Part shown: one piece after another, positions 8,116 through 16,156 of the stretch
Layout: the number at the start of each line of letters is the position of its first letter
Position numbering within the stretch: position 1 is the first letter of the stretch
Assembly: GCF_016623615.1 (NCBI RefSeq)
Contig: NZ_JAEHFX010000006.1
Coordinates: 186,001-250,000 of the forward strand
Source: Adhaeribacter terrigena
Lineage (GTDB): Bacteria; Bacteroidota; Bacteroidia; Cytophagales; Hymenobacteraceae
Direction: 5' to 3'
Length of the DNA: 64,000 nt
Position numbers and translations under genes: made by a program
Notes under the pieces: model-generated
Seen by the model: only the letters and a program-made list of their open reading frames with translations
The model's database searches: none
What the model was told of the DNA's origin: nothing

Positions 8116-9084
8116 ATGACCTGGAGCCAGCCCTTTTCTTTACTGGAGCTTATTTTCGGCATAATTTTCATCCTGCTTTACGCCGCTTTCCTGATCCGGA
8201 TGAAAAAGCTGGCAAATACCCTGCACCAGAAACCGCACCTTGTCTGGCTGAAAATGCTGCTACGCATTACCTATTTTACGCTGCTGCTCATTGCGCTGCT
8301 GGGGCCTTCTTTTGGGGCAGCTACCAAAGAAATAAAAACCACCGGTAAAGATATTCTGGTTGCCGTAGATCTTTCGCAATCTATGAACGCCACCGATGTG
8401 CAGCCTTCGCGCCTGGAAAAAGTAAAATTCGAGCTTCCAAAATTGCTGCAGGAATTCAATTCAGACCGCATCGGGCTGCTCATTTTTTCTTCCGAAGCCT
8501 TTGTTCAAAGTCCGCTTACCTTCGATCAGAATGCCCTGAAGCTTTACACTGAAACGCTGAACACGAACCTGGTGCCGCACGCCGGAACCGAACTGGCCGC
8601 TCCGCTGGAAATGGCGCTTCAAAAATTTAAGGAAGAAAAAACGCCGCAATCGCAGCAAACGGCCAAAATCCTGGTGCTGATCTCCGATGGCGAAGATTTC
8701 GGCGAGAACCTGAAAAAACCACTGCAGGAGCTGGAAAAAGCTGGTGTTAAGGTTTTTTCGCTGGGTGTGGGCTCAGCCGATGGCGGCAATATTCCGGAAG
8801 GAAATGGCTTTAAACTGGATAACGAAGGCAATAAAGTTGTTACCAAACTGAATATAGAAGCACTGCAGGAAATTGCCTCGAAAACGAACGGCGAATACTT
8901 CGAGATAAACCAACGGGCCAGCGAAATAAACAAACTGATCAGTGCAATAAACAACGTGAAAGGCAATGTGCGACAGAGCAAAACCATAGACGTGAAGGCC
9001 AATAAATATTTTTACCCTTTGCTGCTGGCTTTGCTGCTCATGCTTTTCGATGCTACCATTCGTTTTAATACCTTTAAGATATGA
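8116..9084 (+). CDS. batB: BatB: VWA-domain membrane protein of the aerotolerance (Bat) operon
   Basis: 322 aa. Two N-terminal helices (LLELIFGIIFILLYAAFLI and LLRITYFTLLLIALLG), then a von Willebrand A domain with MIDAS motif AVDLSQSMNA (DxSxS) and GTELAAPLEMAL, LISDGEDFGE, and one C-terminal helix (YFYPLLLALLLMLFDATI). This is the arrangement of BatA/BatB proteins. BatB is chosen because the next bat gene in order is batC. The gene ends ATA TGA; that TGA overlapped the ATG of batC (ATGA) before the 13.6-kb element inserted there. Batch function is thought to be an inner-membrane complex helping cell-envelope integrity or stress tolerance (known only loosely). Confidence 0.9.
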   Translation: MTWSQPFSLLELIFGIIFILLYAAFLIRMKKLANTLHQKPHLVWLKMLLRITYFTLLLIALLGPSFGAATKEIKTTGKDILVAVDLSQSMNATDVQPSRLEKVKFELPKLLQEFNSDRIGLLIFSSEAFVQSPLTFDQNALKLYTETLNTNLVPHAGTELAAPLEMALQKFKEEKTPQSQQTAKILVLISDGEDFGENLKKPLQELEKAGVKVFSLGVGSADGGNIPEGNGFKLDNEGNKVVTKLNIEALQEIASKTNGEYFEINQRASEINKLISAINNVKGNVRQSKTIDVKANKYFYPLLLALLLMLFDATIRFNTFKI

Positions 9085-9085
9085 A
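9076..9085 (+). repeat. attL core
   Basis: AAGATATGAA, exact match to 22716-22725. It includes the batB stop codon (TGA at 9082-9084). Confidence 0.8.
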
Positions 9086-9122
9086 GATACGGAATCAAAA
9101 CATATAAATAACAAACATACAC

Positions 9123-9158
9123 AAAAGCCGCTTTAACACTCATTTTAGCGGCTTTTTT
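9123..9158 (+). terminator. Intrinsic terminator just inside the element's left end
   Basis: AAAAGCCGCT, 14-nt loop, AGCGGCTTTTTT. It lies 38 bp after the batB stop and would end transcripts coming from the bat operon before they reach the integrase or batC. Confidence 0.8.
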
Positions 9159-9234
9159 ATCGCCTTGTTTGTACTTACTTTGTTTTGTTATTAGTTTATT
9201 TTGGTTAGATTTGTTCCTCAAAGTGTTCCCCAAA

Positions 9235-10365
9235 ATGAAAAACATCAGAATAACGCTCCGGACAAAACCGATAAAAAACAATAAGGAAAGCATTCGTTTG
9301 GATTGCGCCCCGCCATTGGTGAACCCGGCAACCGGAAAGAAAACCCGATGGATCTATACTGGCCTGTTCCTTTATGCAAAACCCAAAAACCAGCTGGAAC
9401 GGGAACACAACAAAGAAACCAAAGCATTGGCCGAAAGCATCCGCGCTCAGCGCCTTCTTGAGGTTCAGGCCGGCCAGTATGGCTTTATCGAAGAAAAGGC
9501 CGTTGAGGTCAATTTAATTGAGTATTACACGGCCCTGGCAATTAAAAGGGATAATGGCGAATACGGCGTTTGGCAATGCTCCCTGAAACACATTAAGGAA
9601 TTCTTTGAGCCCAACAAAACCCTCAACGATCTGAAACTTTCTGAATGCGAAGCTTACCGGGAATACTTATTGCAAGCCGCCCAGAATAACAATTTCAAAA
9701 CAGAAAAAACCGGGATAAGCCAGAACACGGCCAGCGTTTATTTCAGCAAACTAAAAACCGCCCTGAAAGAAGCCTACAAAAAGGAAATCCTGAAAACAGA
9801 TTTGAACGGCCGGCTTCCAATCATTCGTGCCACAGAAACAGACCGCCAATTTTTAAGCATGGAAGAGCTGCAGGCATTGGTTAATGCCGATTGCAGGCGC
9901 CCGGAATTAAAGCAAGCCGCGCTTTTCTCTGCCCTTACTGGTATGCGGCATTCGGATATTAAAAAGCTTACCTGGTGCGAAGTACAGCACAGCAAGACCG
10001 GCGGGTACTTCCTGAGGTACAGGCAACAGAAGACCGGCGGCTCAGAATTATTACCTGTATCTGAACAGGCGGTTTCACTACTTGGTGAACGTGGTGAGGA
10101 CAGTAGCAAAGTTTTCGAACTTGACTACTCAAAGCACAATAATGACCTTTTGAAGGAATGGGTTAAAAACGCTGGGATTACGAAACACATTACTTTCCAC
10201 AGTTTCCGGCATACCTACGCCACACTGCAAATCAGTTTGGGAACCGACCTTTTCACCCTTTCCAAAATGCTCGGGCACCGGGAATTAAAAACAACGCAGA
10301 TCTACGCGAAGGTAATGGATAAGGCCAAACAGGAAGCGGCCAACAAAATAAAGTTAAACTTTTAA
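9235..10365 (+). CDS. int: Tyrosine recombinase (phage integrase family)
   Basis: 376 aa from the ATG at 9235; an upstream in-frame ATG at 9169 would add an unlikely hydrophobic leader. N-terminal Arm-DNA-binding region (MKNIRITLRTKPI, ESIRLDCAPP), a SAM-like core-binding domain (about 110-200), then the catalytic domain with TGMRHSDIKKLTW (Arg), the HSFRHTYAT box (HxxR), LGHRELKTTQ (His) and the tyrosine in IYAKVMDKA. All catalytic residues are present, so it looks active. Bacteroidota satellites, ICEs and prophages use this subfamily. It lies next to attL as expected and should act on the AAGATATGAA core. Confidence 0.95.
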   Translation: MKNIRITLRTKPIKNNKESIRLDCAPPLVNPATGKKTRWIYTGLFLYAKPKNQLEREHNKETKALAESIRAQRLLEVQAGQYGFIEEKAVEVNLIEYYTALAIKRDNGEYGVWQCSLKHIKEFFEPNKTLNDLKLSECEAYREYLLQAAQNNNFKTEKTGISQNTASVYFSKLKTALKEAYKKEILKTDLNGRLPIIRATETDRQFLSMEELQALVNADCRRPELKQAALFSALTGMRHSDIKKLTWCEVQHSKTGGYFLRYRQQKTGGSELLPVSEQAVSLLGERGEDSSKVFELDYSKHNNDLLKEWVKNAGITKHITFHSFRHTYATLQISLGTDLFTLSKMLGHRELKTTQIYAKVMDKAKQEAANKIKLNF

Positions 10366-10377
10366 CCAGGGAAGAAT

Positions 10378-11715
10378 ATGGAAACATTGACGAGAAGAGG
10401 CAGAAAAGTAAAAACTATTGCAGATTTAAAAAAACCAAAGGCATATCCTTTACAAAATTTTGAAACGCTAAAAACTTTTATAGGGTTTAATGAAATTCTC
10501 ATTGATCTTGACAAACTAAACCTATATTCAGAAGATTCTGAAAGGTTAGAATACTGTAATTCACTTTTCTGGTATATTGGTCTTTTGAATAATAACTGGC
10601 AAAAAGTCCCGGATATTCTATACATAGTTATCAATGATATTGAAGAAAAGAACATTTCAGAAAAATACGGCAACGTATTCTTGACTCACTTTTTAAAACT
10701 CATTAAAGGCTATGAATTGCATCCATGGGAAAGAATACCAGCACCAAATGCAAGTGGGTTTTATAATGATTGCTTTTATCAATTTCTTTATCGTTTCTAT
10801 AACGAAATACTATCAGGAACAAAGCGCAAAATCTATATTTTTAATACCGGACAGTATGCATTGGAGCATTTCTTTATAAATGGTGATCATAAACTTAGGA
10901 GTGAATTTTTTATTGAATGTTACTATTATTTCAAAAGAAGATATTTAGAAAAATACAACCCTGTAGAATTTTTAGGATTAGTTAATGAATACATTTCTTA
11001 TGCTTTTGAAATTGGCGTAGGAAACCCTATACGATTTTTAGAAGCGATAACGAAACATCGTAATGACGCCAATGAAATTGAAAAAGAAATCGAATGTAAT
11101 GCAGTATTATATTGGGTTCTATTAGGTATAAAATACAGGCTTGGCCCCAACCCCTTCATTTCATATTTTTCTGAACCATGGCAAAAAGAACCAATATACA
11201 ATCAATCAAGCGAAAATGAATTGGACCTGCTATATAGGTTTTTGAATGGTGAAGCAAAAATTCTTAATTGTTCACCAGACTTAGATCCGAACTCCCCACA
11301 ACTTGAAAGAACCCCTGAAGTTGAATTTTATATAAAAAATAAAGAAGTTGAAACGAAAGAAGTTGACAAAGGTAGTGATCTACAATGTTCGACGATCCCC
11401 AACGGAATTAAAGCTTCAAGGGCAGCTCATGCACTAGCTTATTATTACAAACAGGTATGCAAACTTGTCCCACACTCTGAAATGAATGAAGATGGTAAGG
11501 TTGCTGCATTAGAGAAGTTAGGAAGTTCGCATGGTTACGAACCTAAAGGATTTGTAAACATCTATTATGATGTTACTAAAAAGGATCAGCGAGCACAGCA
11601 TAATAGATCAAGAAGCATAAAACAAGCAATTGTGCTTTTAGCTGAATTTCCTGAAGCTCGAGAAAAGGCTATGAAAGAATTGAAGGAATATGAGCCAGCT
11701 TATGAAGCCGCTTAA
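10378..11715 (+). CDS. Unknown accessory protein of the element
   Basis: 445 aa, starting 12 bp after the integrase stop. I do not recognise a family. It is soluble, rich in aromatic residues (many Tyr/Phe), mostly alpha-helical by eye, with a basic N-terminus (METLTRRGRKVKT), an acidic mid-section and a basic C-terminal helix region (GSSHGYEPKGF, then KKDQRAQHNRSRSIKQAI) that could bind nucleic acid. Its codon use is clearly more AT-rich than that of the integrase before it and the replication genes after it, suggesting separate acquisition. The slot between integrase and excisionase often holds cargo or regulatory genes in mobile elements, so defence or helper-interference roles are possible but unproven. 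Confidence 0.75.
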   Translation: METLTRRGRKVKTIADLKKPKAYPLQNFETLKTFIGFNEILIDLDKLNLYSEDSERLEYCNSLFWYIGLLNNNWQKVPDILYIVINDIEEKNISEKYGNVFLTHFLKLIKGYELHPWERIPAPNASGFYNDCFYQFLYRFYNEILSGTKRKIYIFNTGQYALEHFFINGDHKLRSEFFIECYYYFKRRYLEKYNPVEFLGLVNEYISYAFEIGVGNPIRFLEAITKHRNDANEIEKEIECNAVLYWVLLGIKYRLGPNPFISYFSEPWQKEPIYNQSSENELDLLYRFLNGEAKILNCSPDLDPNSPQLERTPEVEFYIKNKEVETKEVDKGSDLQCSTIPNGIKASRAAHALAYYYKQVCKLVPHSEMNEDGKVAALEKLGSSHGYEPKGFVNIYYDVTKKDQRAQHNRSRSIKQAIVLLAEFPEAREKAMKELKEYEPAYEAA

Positions 11716-11828
11716 TCAAAAAACATATAGAAAATCAAAGTTTTAACCAGTTGTAAAAGTGGTTGTAACCAGTAGTTAATCGTTGTTGCCCACATCTTTG
11801 GATAAGAAAACAAAACAAGTCCAAAGAT

Positions 11829-12170
11829 ATGGTAATACTACAATTAACAGGCGAACAATTAACGGGCATTATTGAAAATGCCGTTCGCACCGCTTTAACC
11901 GGACAAGTCCAACAGCCTGCCCCTGATACTGATGAAATGCTCACAGTAGATCAGGCGGCGGGCTTTCTTTCTTTAGGCACTGCTACCATTTATAGTATGG
12001 TAAGCCGGAAAGAAATTCCATACATGAAGCCCAACGGTAAACGGCTTTATTTCTCAAAGCAGGAATTAACAGACTGGCTTAAAAGCGGTCGGAAAAAGAC
12101 CAACGCCGAAATAGCTACGGATGCCGGCAATTATCTCAGAAAAGGCCCTAAACCTAAAAGAGCGAGATAA
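11829..12170 (+). CDS. Helix-turn-helix DNA-binding protein, excisionase/AlpA type
   Basis: 113 aa. Residues 38-84 (MLTVDQAAGFLSLGTATIYSM, quoted as LTVDQAAGFLSLG and TATIYSMVSRKEIPYMK, then KRLYFSKQELTDWLKSG) form an HTH_17/excisionase winged-helix domain. The C-terminus is basic (RKGPKPKRAR). The stop codon overlaps the start of the next gene by one base (TAATG), so it is coupled to the DUF3987 gene. Likely roles: directionality factor for the integrase or activator of the replication genes; the sequence does not tell which. Confidence 0.85.
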   Translation: MVILQLTGEQLTGIIENAVRTALTGQVQQPAPDTDEMLTVDQAAGFLSLGTATIYSMVSRKEIPYMKPNGKRLYFSKQELTDWLKSGRKKTNAEIATDAGNYLRKGPKPKRAR

Positions 12171-13699
12171 TGAGCGAACCTTCTACAGTAACCGCCCATA
12201 ACCCCGCTCCTTCCGGAAACCAACTAAATCAAAACACAAAATCTGAAGTAAATAAAGATACGGAATTTTCTGGGAAAGAACCAATTAGCGAAACTTCGCT
12301 TTTTAATGCAGTGGATCTACTGGCAAAGCAAGCCAGTACACTGAAGTTTGAAGCACCTACACGCTCAAATAGTGAACTGTCCCAGTCCCGGGACTGGGAC
12401 AAGGTAACAAATAAATTTCCGGATTCTGTTTACCAAAACCTACCAGCCTTATTAAAACAGCCGTGTTTAATGCTGGATGCCAAAGAGCGTGAAGTTTACG
12501 CTGTTGCCGCCTTAGCCGTTGGTAGTGGTTGCCTTCCAAACATTTTGGGACACTATGGCGGCAACGTCTTCGGGGCAAACCTTTACTTGTATGTATTAGG
12601 CAATTACGGCGAAGGGAAAGCAGGCGTAATGCACGCGCGCAAACTAGGCGAAGCAATACACCTGGAAAAGCTGGAATACTCTAAGGAGCTTGAAAAGGAC
12701 TATAAAAGGGAAATGGCGCAATACAAAAAAGCGTTCAAACTTTTTGAAGCCGGCAAAGCTGAAATGCCAGACGAGCCCACCCCGCCGGAACACCGCAAAT
12801 TCTACCTACCTGCAAATAGCAGCAAAACAGCGGTTAAGCAATTATTGAAAGAAAACAGCGGCCGGGGCGTAATATTCGAAACGGAAGGCGATACCCTGGC
12901 AGACGTTTTCAAACAGGACTACGGCAATTTTTCCGACGATCTTCGGAAAGCCTGGGGACATGAACCACTAAGCTACTACCGGCGCACCAATAACGAAGAC
13001 GTAGATATTTCTTTCCCATGCGTTTCGGTTGTTCTTTCAAGCACGTTCGACCAGCTTTTAAGGCTTATTCCAAATATTGAAAACGGCTTATTCAGTCGAT
13101 TCATGTATTATGAACTGGAAAGCAGCCCAGAATTCAAAAATGTATTCGACAAAAAGAAAGTAGGCTACGGTAAATACTTTTCAGAATTAGGCTTGCAGTA
13201 CCAGAACATTTACAACGAACTGGCAAAGCAGGAATACCCGATCTACTTTGAATTACAACCCCACCAGGAAGCTCAATTTGTAAAAGTTTTTCAAGATCAG
13301 AAAAGCGAGATCCTGGAGTTTGTTGGTTCTGCTTTAGGTGGCACCATTAACCGGTTGGGCCTTATCTGCTTTCGAATTGCAATGCAGCTGGCAGCACTCA
13401 GGGCCTTTGACGATGGCGAATTACCCAATCCTTTAATCTGCTCTGATCAGGATTTCGAGAACGCGATAAGAATAACCGAATGCCTGAAAAAACACGCTCT
13501 TTCGGTTTTCTATAAACTCCCAAAGCCCCGGGTAATTAATCCGGATGCAGAAGAGGATAAGGACGTGGCCAAAGTTGAGAATAAAAAGAAGTGCCTGGAG
13601 CTTCATTCGCAGGGCCTTAGCGTTCGGGAAATTTCAGAAGCAGTCTTTGGTACTGAAAAGAAAAAATCTACTGTCCACCGGTGGATAAATGGAAACTAA
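12170..13699 (+). CDS. DUF3987 domain protein (replication-associated)
   Basis: 509 aa. Residues 60-450 match the DUF3987 layout found beside primases and helicases in mobile elements, including PALLKQPCLMLDAKEREVYAVAA, quoted here as LDAKEREVYAVAALAVGSG, then NLYLYVLGNYGEGKAGVMHA in the place of a P loop and DISFPCVSVVLSSTFDQLLRL. The P-loop-like stretch ends GKA instead of GKT/S, so nucleotide binding may be lost. The C-terminal 35 residues are a homeodomain-like HTH (SQGLSVREISEAVFG, STVHRWINGN). A perfect 24-bp palindrome lies inside the coding region at 12378-12401. Role: probably initiation of the element's replication together with the next gene. Confidence 0.85.
   Translation: MSEPSTVTAHNPAPSGNQLNQNTKSEVNKDTEFSGKEPISETSLFNAVDLLAKQASTLKFEAPTRSNSELSQSRDWDKVTNKFPDSVYQNLPALLKQPCLMLDAKEREVYAVAALAVGSGCLPNILGHYGGNVFGANLYLYVLGNYGEGKAGVMHARKLGEAIHLEKLEYSKELEKDYKREMAQYKKAFKLFEAGKAEMPDEPTPPEHRKFYLPANSSKTAVKQLLKENSGRGVIFETEGDTLADVFKQDYGNFSDDLRKAWGHEPLSYYRRTNNEDVDISFPCVSVVLSSTFDQLLRLIPNIENGLFSRFMYYELESSPEFKNVFDKKKVGYGKYFSELGLQYQNIYNELAKQEYPIYFELQPHQEAQFVKVFQDQKSEILEFVGSALGGTINRLGLICFRIAMQLAALRAFDDGELPNPLICSDQDFENAIRITECLKKHALSVFYKLPKPRVINPDAEEDKDVAKVENKKKCLELHSQGLSVREISEAVFGTEKKKSTVHRWINGN
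12378..12401. promoter_or_regulatory. Perfect 24-bp palindrome inside the DUF3987 gene
   Basis: Each arm is TGTCCCAGTCCC (and its complement), with no loop. Its left 13 bases, TGTCCCAGTCCCG, recur at 13711-13723 upstream of the next gene. Candidate binding site for the element's replication or regulatory protein. Confidence 0.7.
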
Positions 13700-13709
13700 A
13701 ACTGCCCCC

Positions 13710-13735
13710 CTGTCCCAGTCCCGAAAATGGGACAG
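13710..13735. promoter_or_regulatory. Hairpin carrying the same 13-mer as the palindrome
   Basis: CTGTCCCA (13710-13717) faces TGGGACAG (13728-13735) around a 10-base centre; contains TGTCCCAGTCCCG again. It sits 11 bp after the DUF3987 stop and 30 bp before the next start. Confidence 0.6.
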
Positions 13736-13765
13736 GTAGTTTTTCACCTCAAAAGCATAGCGTTT

Positions 13766-15085
13766 ATGGCATACCGATACACTTTAGATAAAGGCAGCAA
13801 GAAATTTATTTGTCCCAGATGTGGGGAAAAGGAATTCGTAAAAACGATCGATACTGAAACAGGGGAATACTTACCTGACGATGTAGGCAAGTGCGACCGC
13901 GCCAATGGTTGCGCTCACGAATATCACTATTCAGATTACTTTAAAGAAAATCCTGATCAGCGCTCGGAAGGATTGTTTACTTCAAAACCAACGCCACCAA
14001 AGAAACCCGCATACATACCAACCGATTATGTAGAAAGCCGGCGGAAGGGTTACGATGCAAACACATTTGTAAAATACCTGAAAGGTTTATTTGGCTCTGA
14101 AATAACCAGGCAGTTAATTGACCTTTACGATATTGGAACCTTTAACGAACGCTGGCCAGGATCTGCGATCTTTTGGGTAAAGGATGTCGAAGGGCGTACC
14201 CGCTCCGGACAAGTTAAGCACTTTGAAGAAAACGGACATACCGGTAAGTATTTGGATAAAGCAGGCAAACCCAAAAGCAAAACGGATTGGGTACATAGCC
14301 AACTTATATTTAAATACAGCCGGAAACATTGCGAAGAAAAGCAGCCGGCCTGGCTTACAAAGTACCAGGAAAACCCGGAAGGTTGGCCGTGCTTATTTGG
14401 TGAACAGCTATTAAGCCATTTCCCTGAAAAGCCCGTGGCGCTCGTAGAAGCTCCTAAAACCGCAATAATTGCCAGCGTGTATTTCCCCCAGTTCGTGTGG
14501 CTTGCAATTGGTGCTAAAGGGTACTTTACCACAAACAGGCCGGATCGTTTGGCCGCATTAAAAGGTCGCACTGTTGTACTGTTCCCGGACCTGAAAGCAT
14601 TTGATGACTGGAACCAAAAGGCGGTGGCGCTTTCCCATATTGCCGCTTTTATAACGTCTGACTTTTTAGAGCAAAACGCTACCGATGCCGAACGGGAAAA
14701 AGGATTGGACCTGGCCGATTATTTAACCCGGTTTCCGCTTTCTGCATTCCAGAAAAACGGTATGGTTTCGGAGCCTAAATCTCAAAGCCCGCCCGTAAAA
14801 TACGGCGAAATACGGGAAAGCCAGAAACCACAGCCCGTGGTTCAAACGGAAGCAGTCATAAACGGTCGCGTTTCAAACGCTACCCTTCAGCTGCAGCCCG
14901 AACCGGTAAGCATAGAGTATTACCATTACTCCTACGCAGACCTTTGCAAAGAGGTCGGAGAGTTGGAAGCCCTGGCCAAAGTGAATATGTACCTAGAACT
15001 TTCCCGAACCTACTCACACAGTCCCGGCTTTGTGATCCATACCTGCAACCTGCTTACCTCCTACCGGCAACGATGCGCCGCTTAA
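13766..15085 (+). CDS. Zinc-finger/Toprim primase-like protein (DUF6371 type)
   Basis: 439 aa from the ATG at 13766 (MAYRYTLDKGSKKF); an upstream in-frame ATG at 13727 lies inside a hairpin. N-terminal zinc-ribbon-like motif CPRCGEKEFVKT and GKCDRANGCAHEYHY, then a Toprim-like region around residues 210-290 (VALVEAPKTAIIASVYFPQ with the Glu, and TVVLFPDLKAFDDW with the Asp). This is how DUF6371/primase-like proteins of mobile elements are built. Role: priming of the element's DNA, probably with the DUF3987 protein. A copy of the host's interspersed repeat (13751-13766) abuts the start codon, the only copy inside the element. Confidence 0.8.
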   Translation: MAYRYTLDKGSKKFICPRCGEKEFVKTIDTETGEYLPDDVGKCDRANGCAHEYHYSDYFKENPDQRSEGLFTSKPTPPKKPAYIPTDYVESRRKGYDANTFVKYLKGLFGSEITRQLIDLYDIGTFNERWPGSAIFWVKDVEGRTRSGQVKHFEENGHTGKYLDKAGKPKSKTDWVHSQLIFKYSRKHCEEKQPAWLTKYQENPEGWPCLFGEQLLSHFPEKPVALVEAPKTAIIASVYFPQFVWLAIGAKGYFTTNRPDRLAALKGRTVVLFPDLKAFDDWNQKAVALSHIAAFITSDFLEQNATDAEREKGLDLADYLTRFPLSAFQKNGMVSEPKSQSPPVKYGEIRESQKPQPVVQTEAVINGRVSNATLQLQPEPVSIEYYHYSYADLCKEVGELEALAKVNMYLELSRTYSHSPGFVIHTCNLLTSYRQRCAA

Positions 15086-15228
15086 AAAATTTGCTTGACC
15101 TGATAGATACAATCTATTACTATGCTTTATTCATAGACCATTCACCAATCAGTGAAACGCTATCTAAAAGTTTAGAAACAGGACTTTTTCACCATTCAAT
15201 GGAAAACCCGGCAAAGCTTACTTTCTGA
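15073..15228 (+). CDS. Possible small protein overlapping the primase-like gene end
   Basis: 51 aa (MRRLKNLLDLIDTIYYYALF...) starting 13 bp before the previous stop, in another frame. The overlap is of the kind seen in coupled genes and the N-terminal half is an amphipathic or membrane-like helix. No family recognised; could be chance. Confidence 0.3.
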   Translation: MRRLKNLLDLIDTIYYYALFIDHSPISETLSKSLETGLFHHSMENPAKLTF

Positions 15229-15488
15229 CCTAGTAAGTATACCGCTTTGATATACAGTTATTTATAATTCAAAGGAACAATTAAGGCACAAATTAGGAAT
15301 TCTTTCTTCGGTTTTCACCCGGCAAATTTGCGGAGTGAAACCAGCTAAATGCAACTCTAAATTGAACTATAATTACCTGACAACTAGGCAGTTAAATATA
15401 TTGAATTAAAGCAATATTTTAGCATTAAAACCTTTCTATTTCCTTGCAATTTTCGTAAATTATAGCATAAACCAAATAATAAAACAAA
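15229..15488. other. Intergenic region before the tail module
   Basis: 260 bp without a gene. It contains an inverted repeat GGTTTTCAC/GTGAAACC near 15312-15343 and an AT-rich stretch before 15489. It probably carries the promoter for the tape-measure/terminase module, but no clear TAnnTTTG box was found. Confidence 0.4.
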
Positions 15489-16154
15489 ATGAAGAACACA
15501 ATCGAAATTCCTGCAGAACCAATTATTCTGGAACAGAAAACCGAACAGATTAAAGAAGCCCGCGAAAGAGCGGAAGCAACCGTGGAAGCGGTGAACGAGT
15601 TTCTGGAATCATTTGAAAAGTTAGGCTTTGGCGGCCTTGATGAAGATCAGATCTACCAGGTTCAAAGCAAAGGTTTAGATGCCTACGTTCGCGAACAGGT
15701 AGCAGGCACGGCCCCGGTCATGGTGGGCGGTTTAAAGCTCAGCATTGAGAAAGTGCAGCAAATGGTTGAACTTCCGGACCTGCGGGCACAGTACAAAGCC
15801 CTGGAAGAAATGCGGCGCTTTATGCCTTACTCTGCCCATGGTGCGAAGATCGAGAACGGCCGGGCGGTTGTAGATGAAGAAATGATGGAAGGCGTGGTAA
15901 AACGCGCTACCACTTACGCGAGCACCGAAGCGGAAAAGAAAGCCTGGCTTTTGCTTCAGCAGATCACGGAAAACATGGCAACGCTTTACAATGAATTCCG
16001 GGTGCAGCCTTTCGATAGCTACGCACCGGTAGTTCGCTTTAGCGTTTGGCATGGTAAACCACAATTCAAAATTTATCACAGTATGTTCTTGGACCAAGTA
16101 CGGCGCGGTGCGAATACGGCTAATCTTGAAAACAGAACTAAAGCCGTAGCATAA
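15489..16154 (+). CDS. Unknown protein upstream of the tape-measure-like gene
   Basis: 221 aa, charged, mostly helical. The first 60 residues form a coiled-coil-like helix ([20 protein letters not shown]). It ends in a strand-rich segment ([20 protein letters not shown]). No family recognised. The stop is 2 bp before the start of the tape-measure-like gene, so the two are co-transcribed and may act together, for example as tail assembly chaperone or tail component (inference from position only). Confidence 0.75.
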   Translation: MKNTIEIPAEPIILEQKTEQIKEARERAEATVEAVNEFLESFEKLGFGGLDEDQIYQVQSKGLDAYVREQVAGTAPVMVGGLKLSIEKVQQMVELPDLRAQYKALEEMRRFMPYSAHGAKIENGRAVVDEEMMEGVVKRATTYASTEAEKKAWLLLQQITENMATLYNEFRVQPFDSYAPVVRFSVWHGKPQFKIYHSMFLDQVRRGANTANLENRTKAVA

Positions 16155-16156
16155 TC

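Noticed and set aside
14184-14414. 76-aa frame on the plus strand inside the primase-like gene
   Set aside because: Lies wholly within the 13766-15085 gene in another frame; no ribosome-binding site or family, so most likely a shadow.
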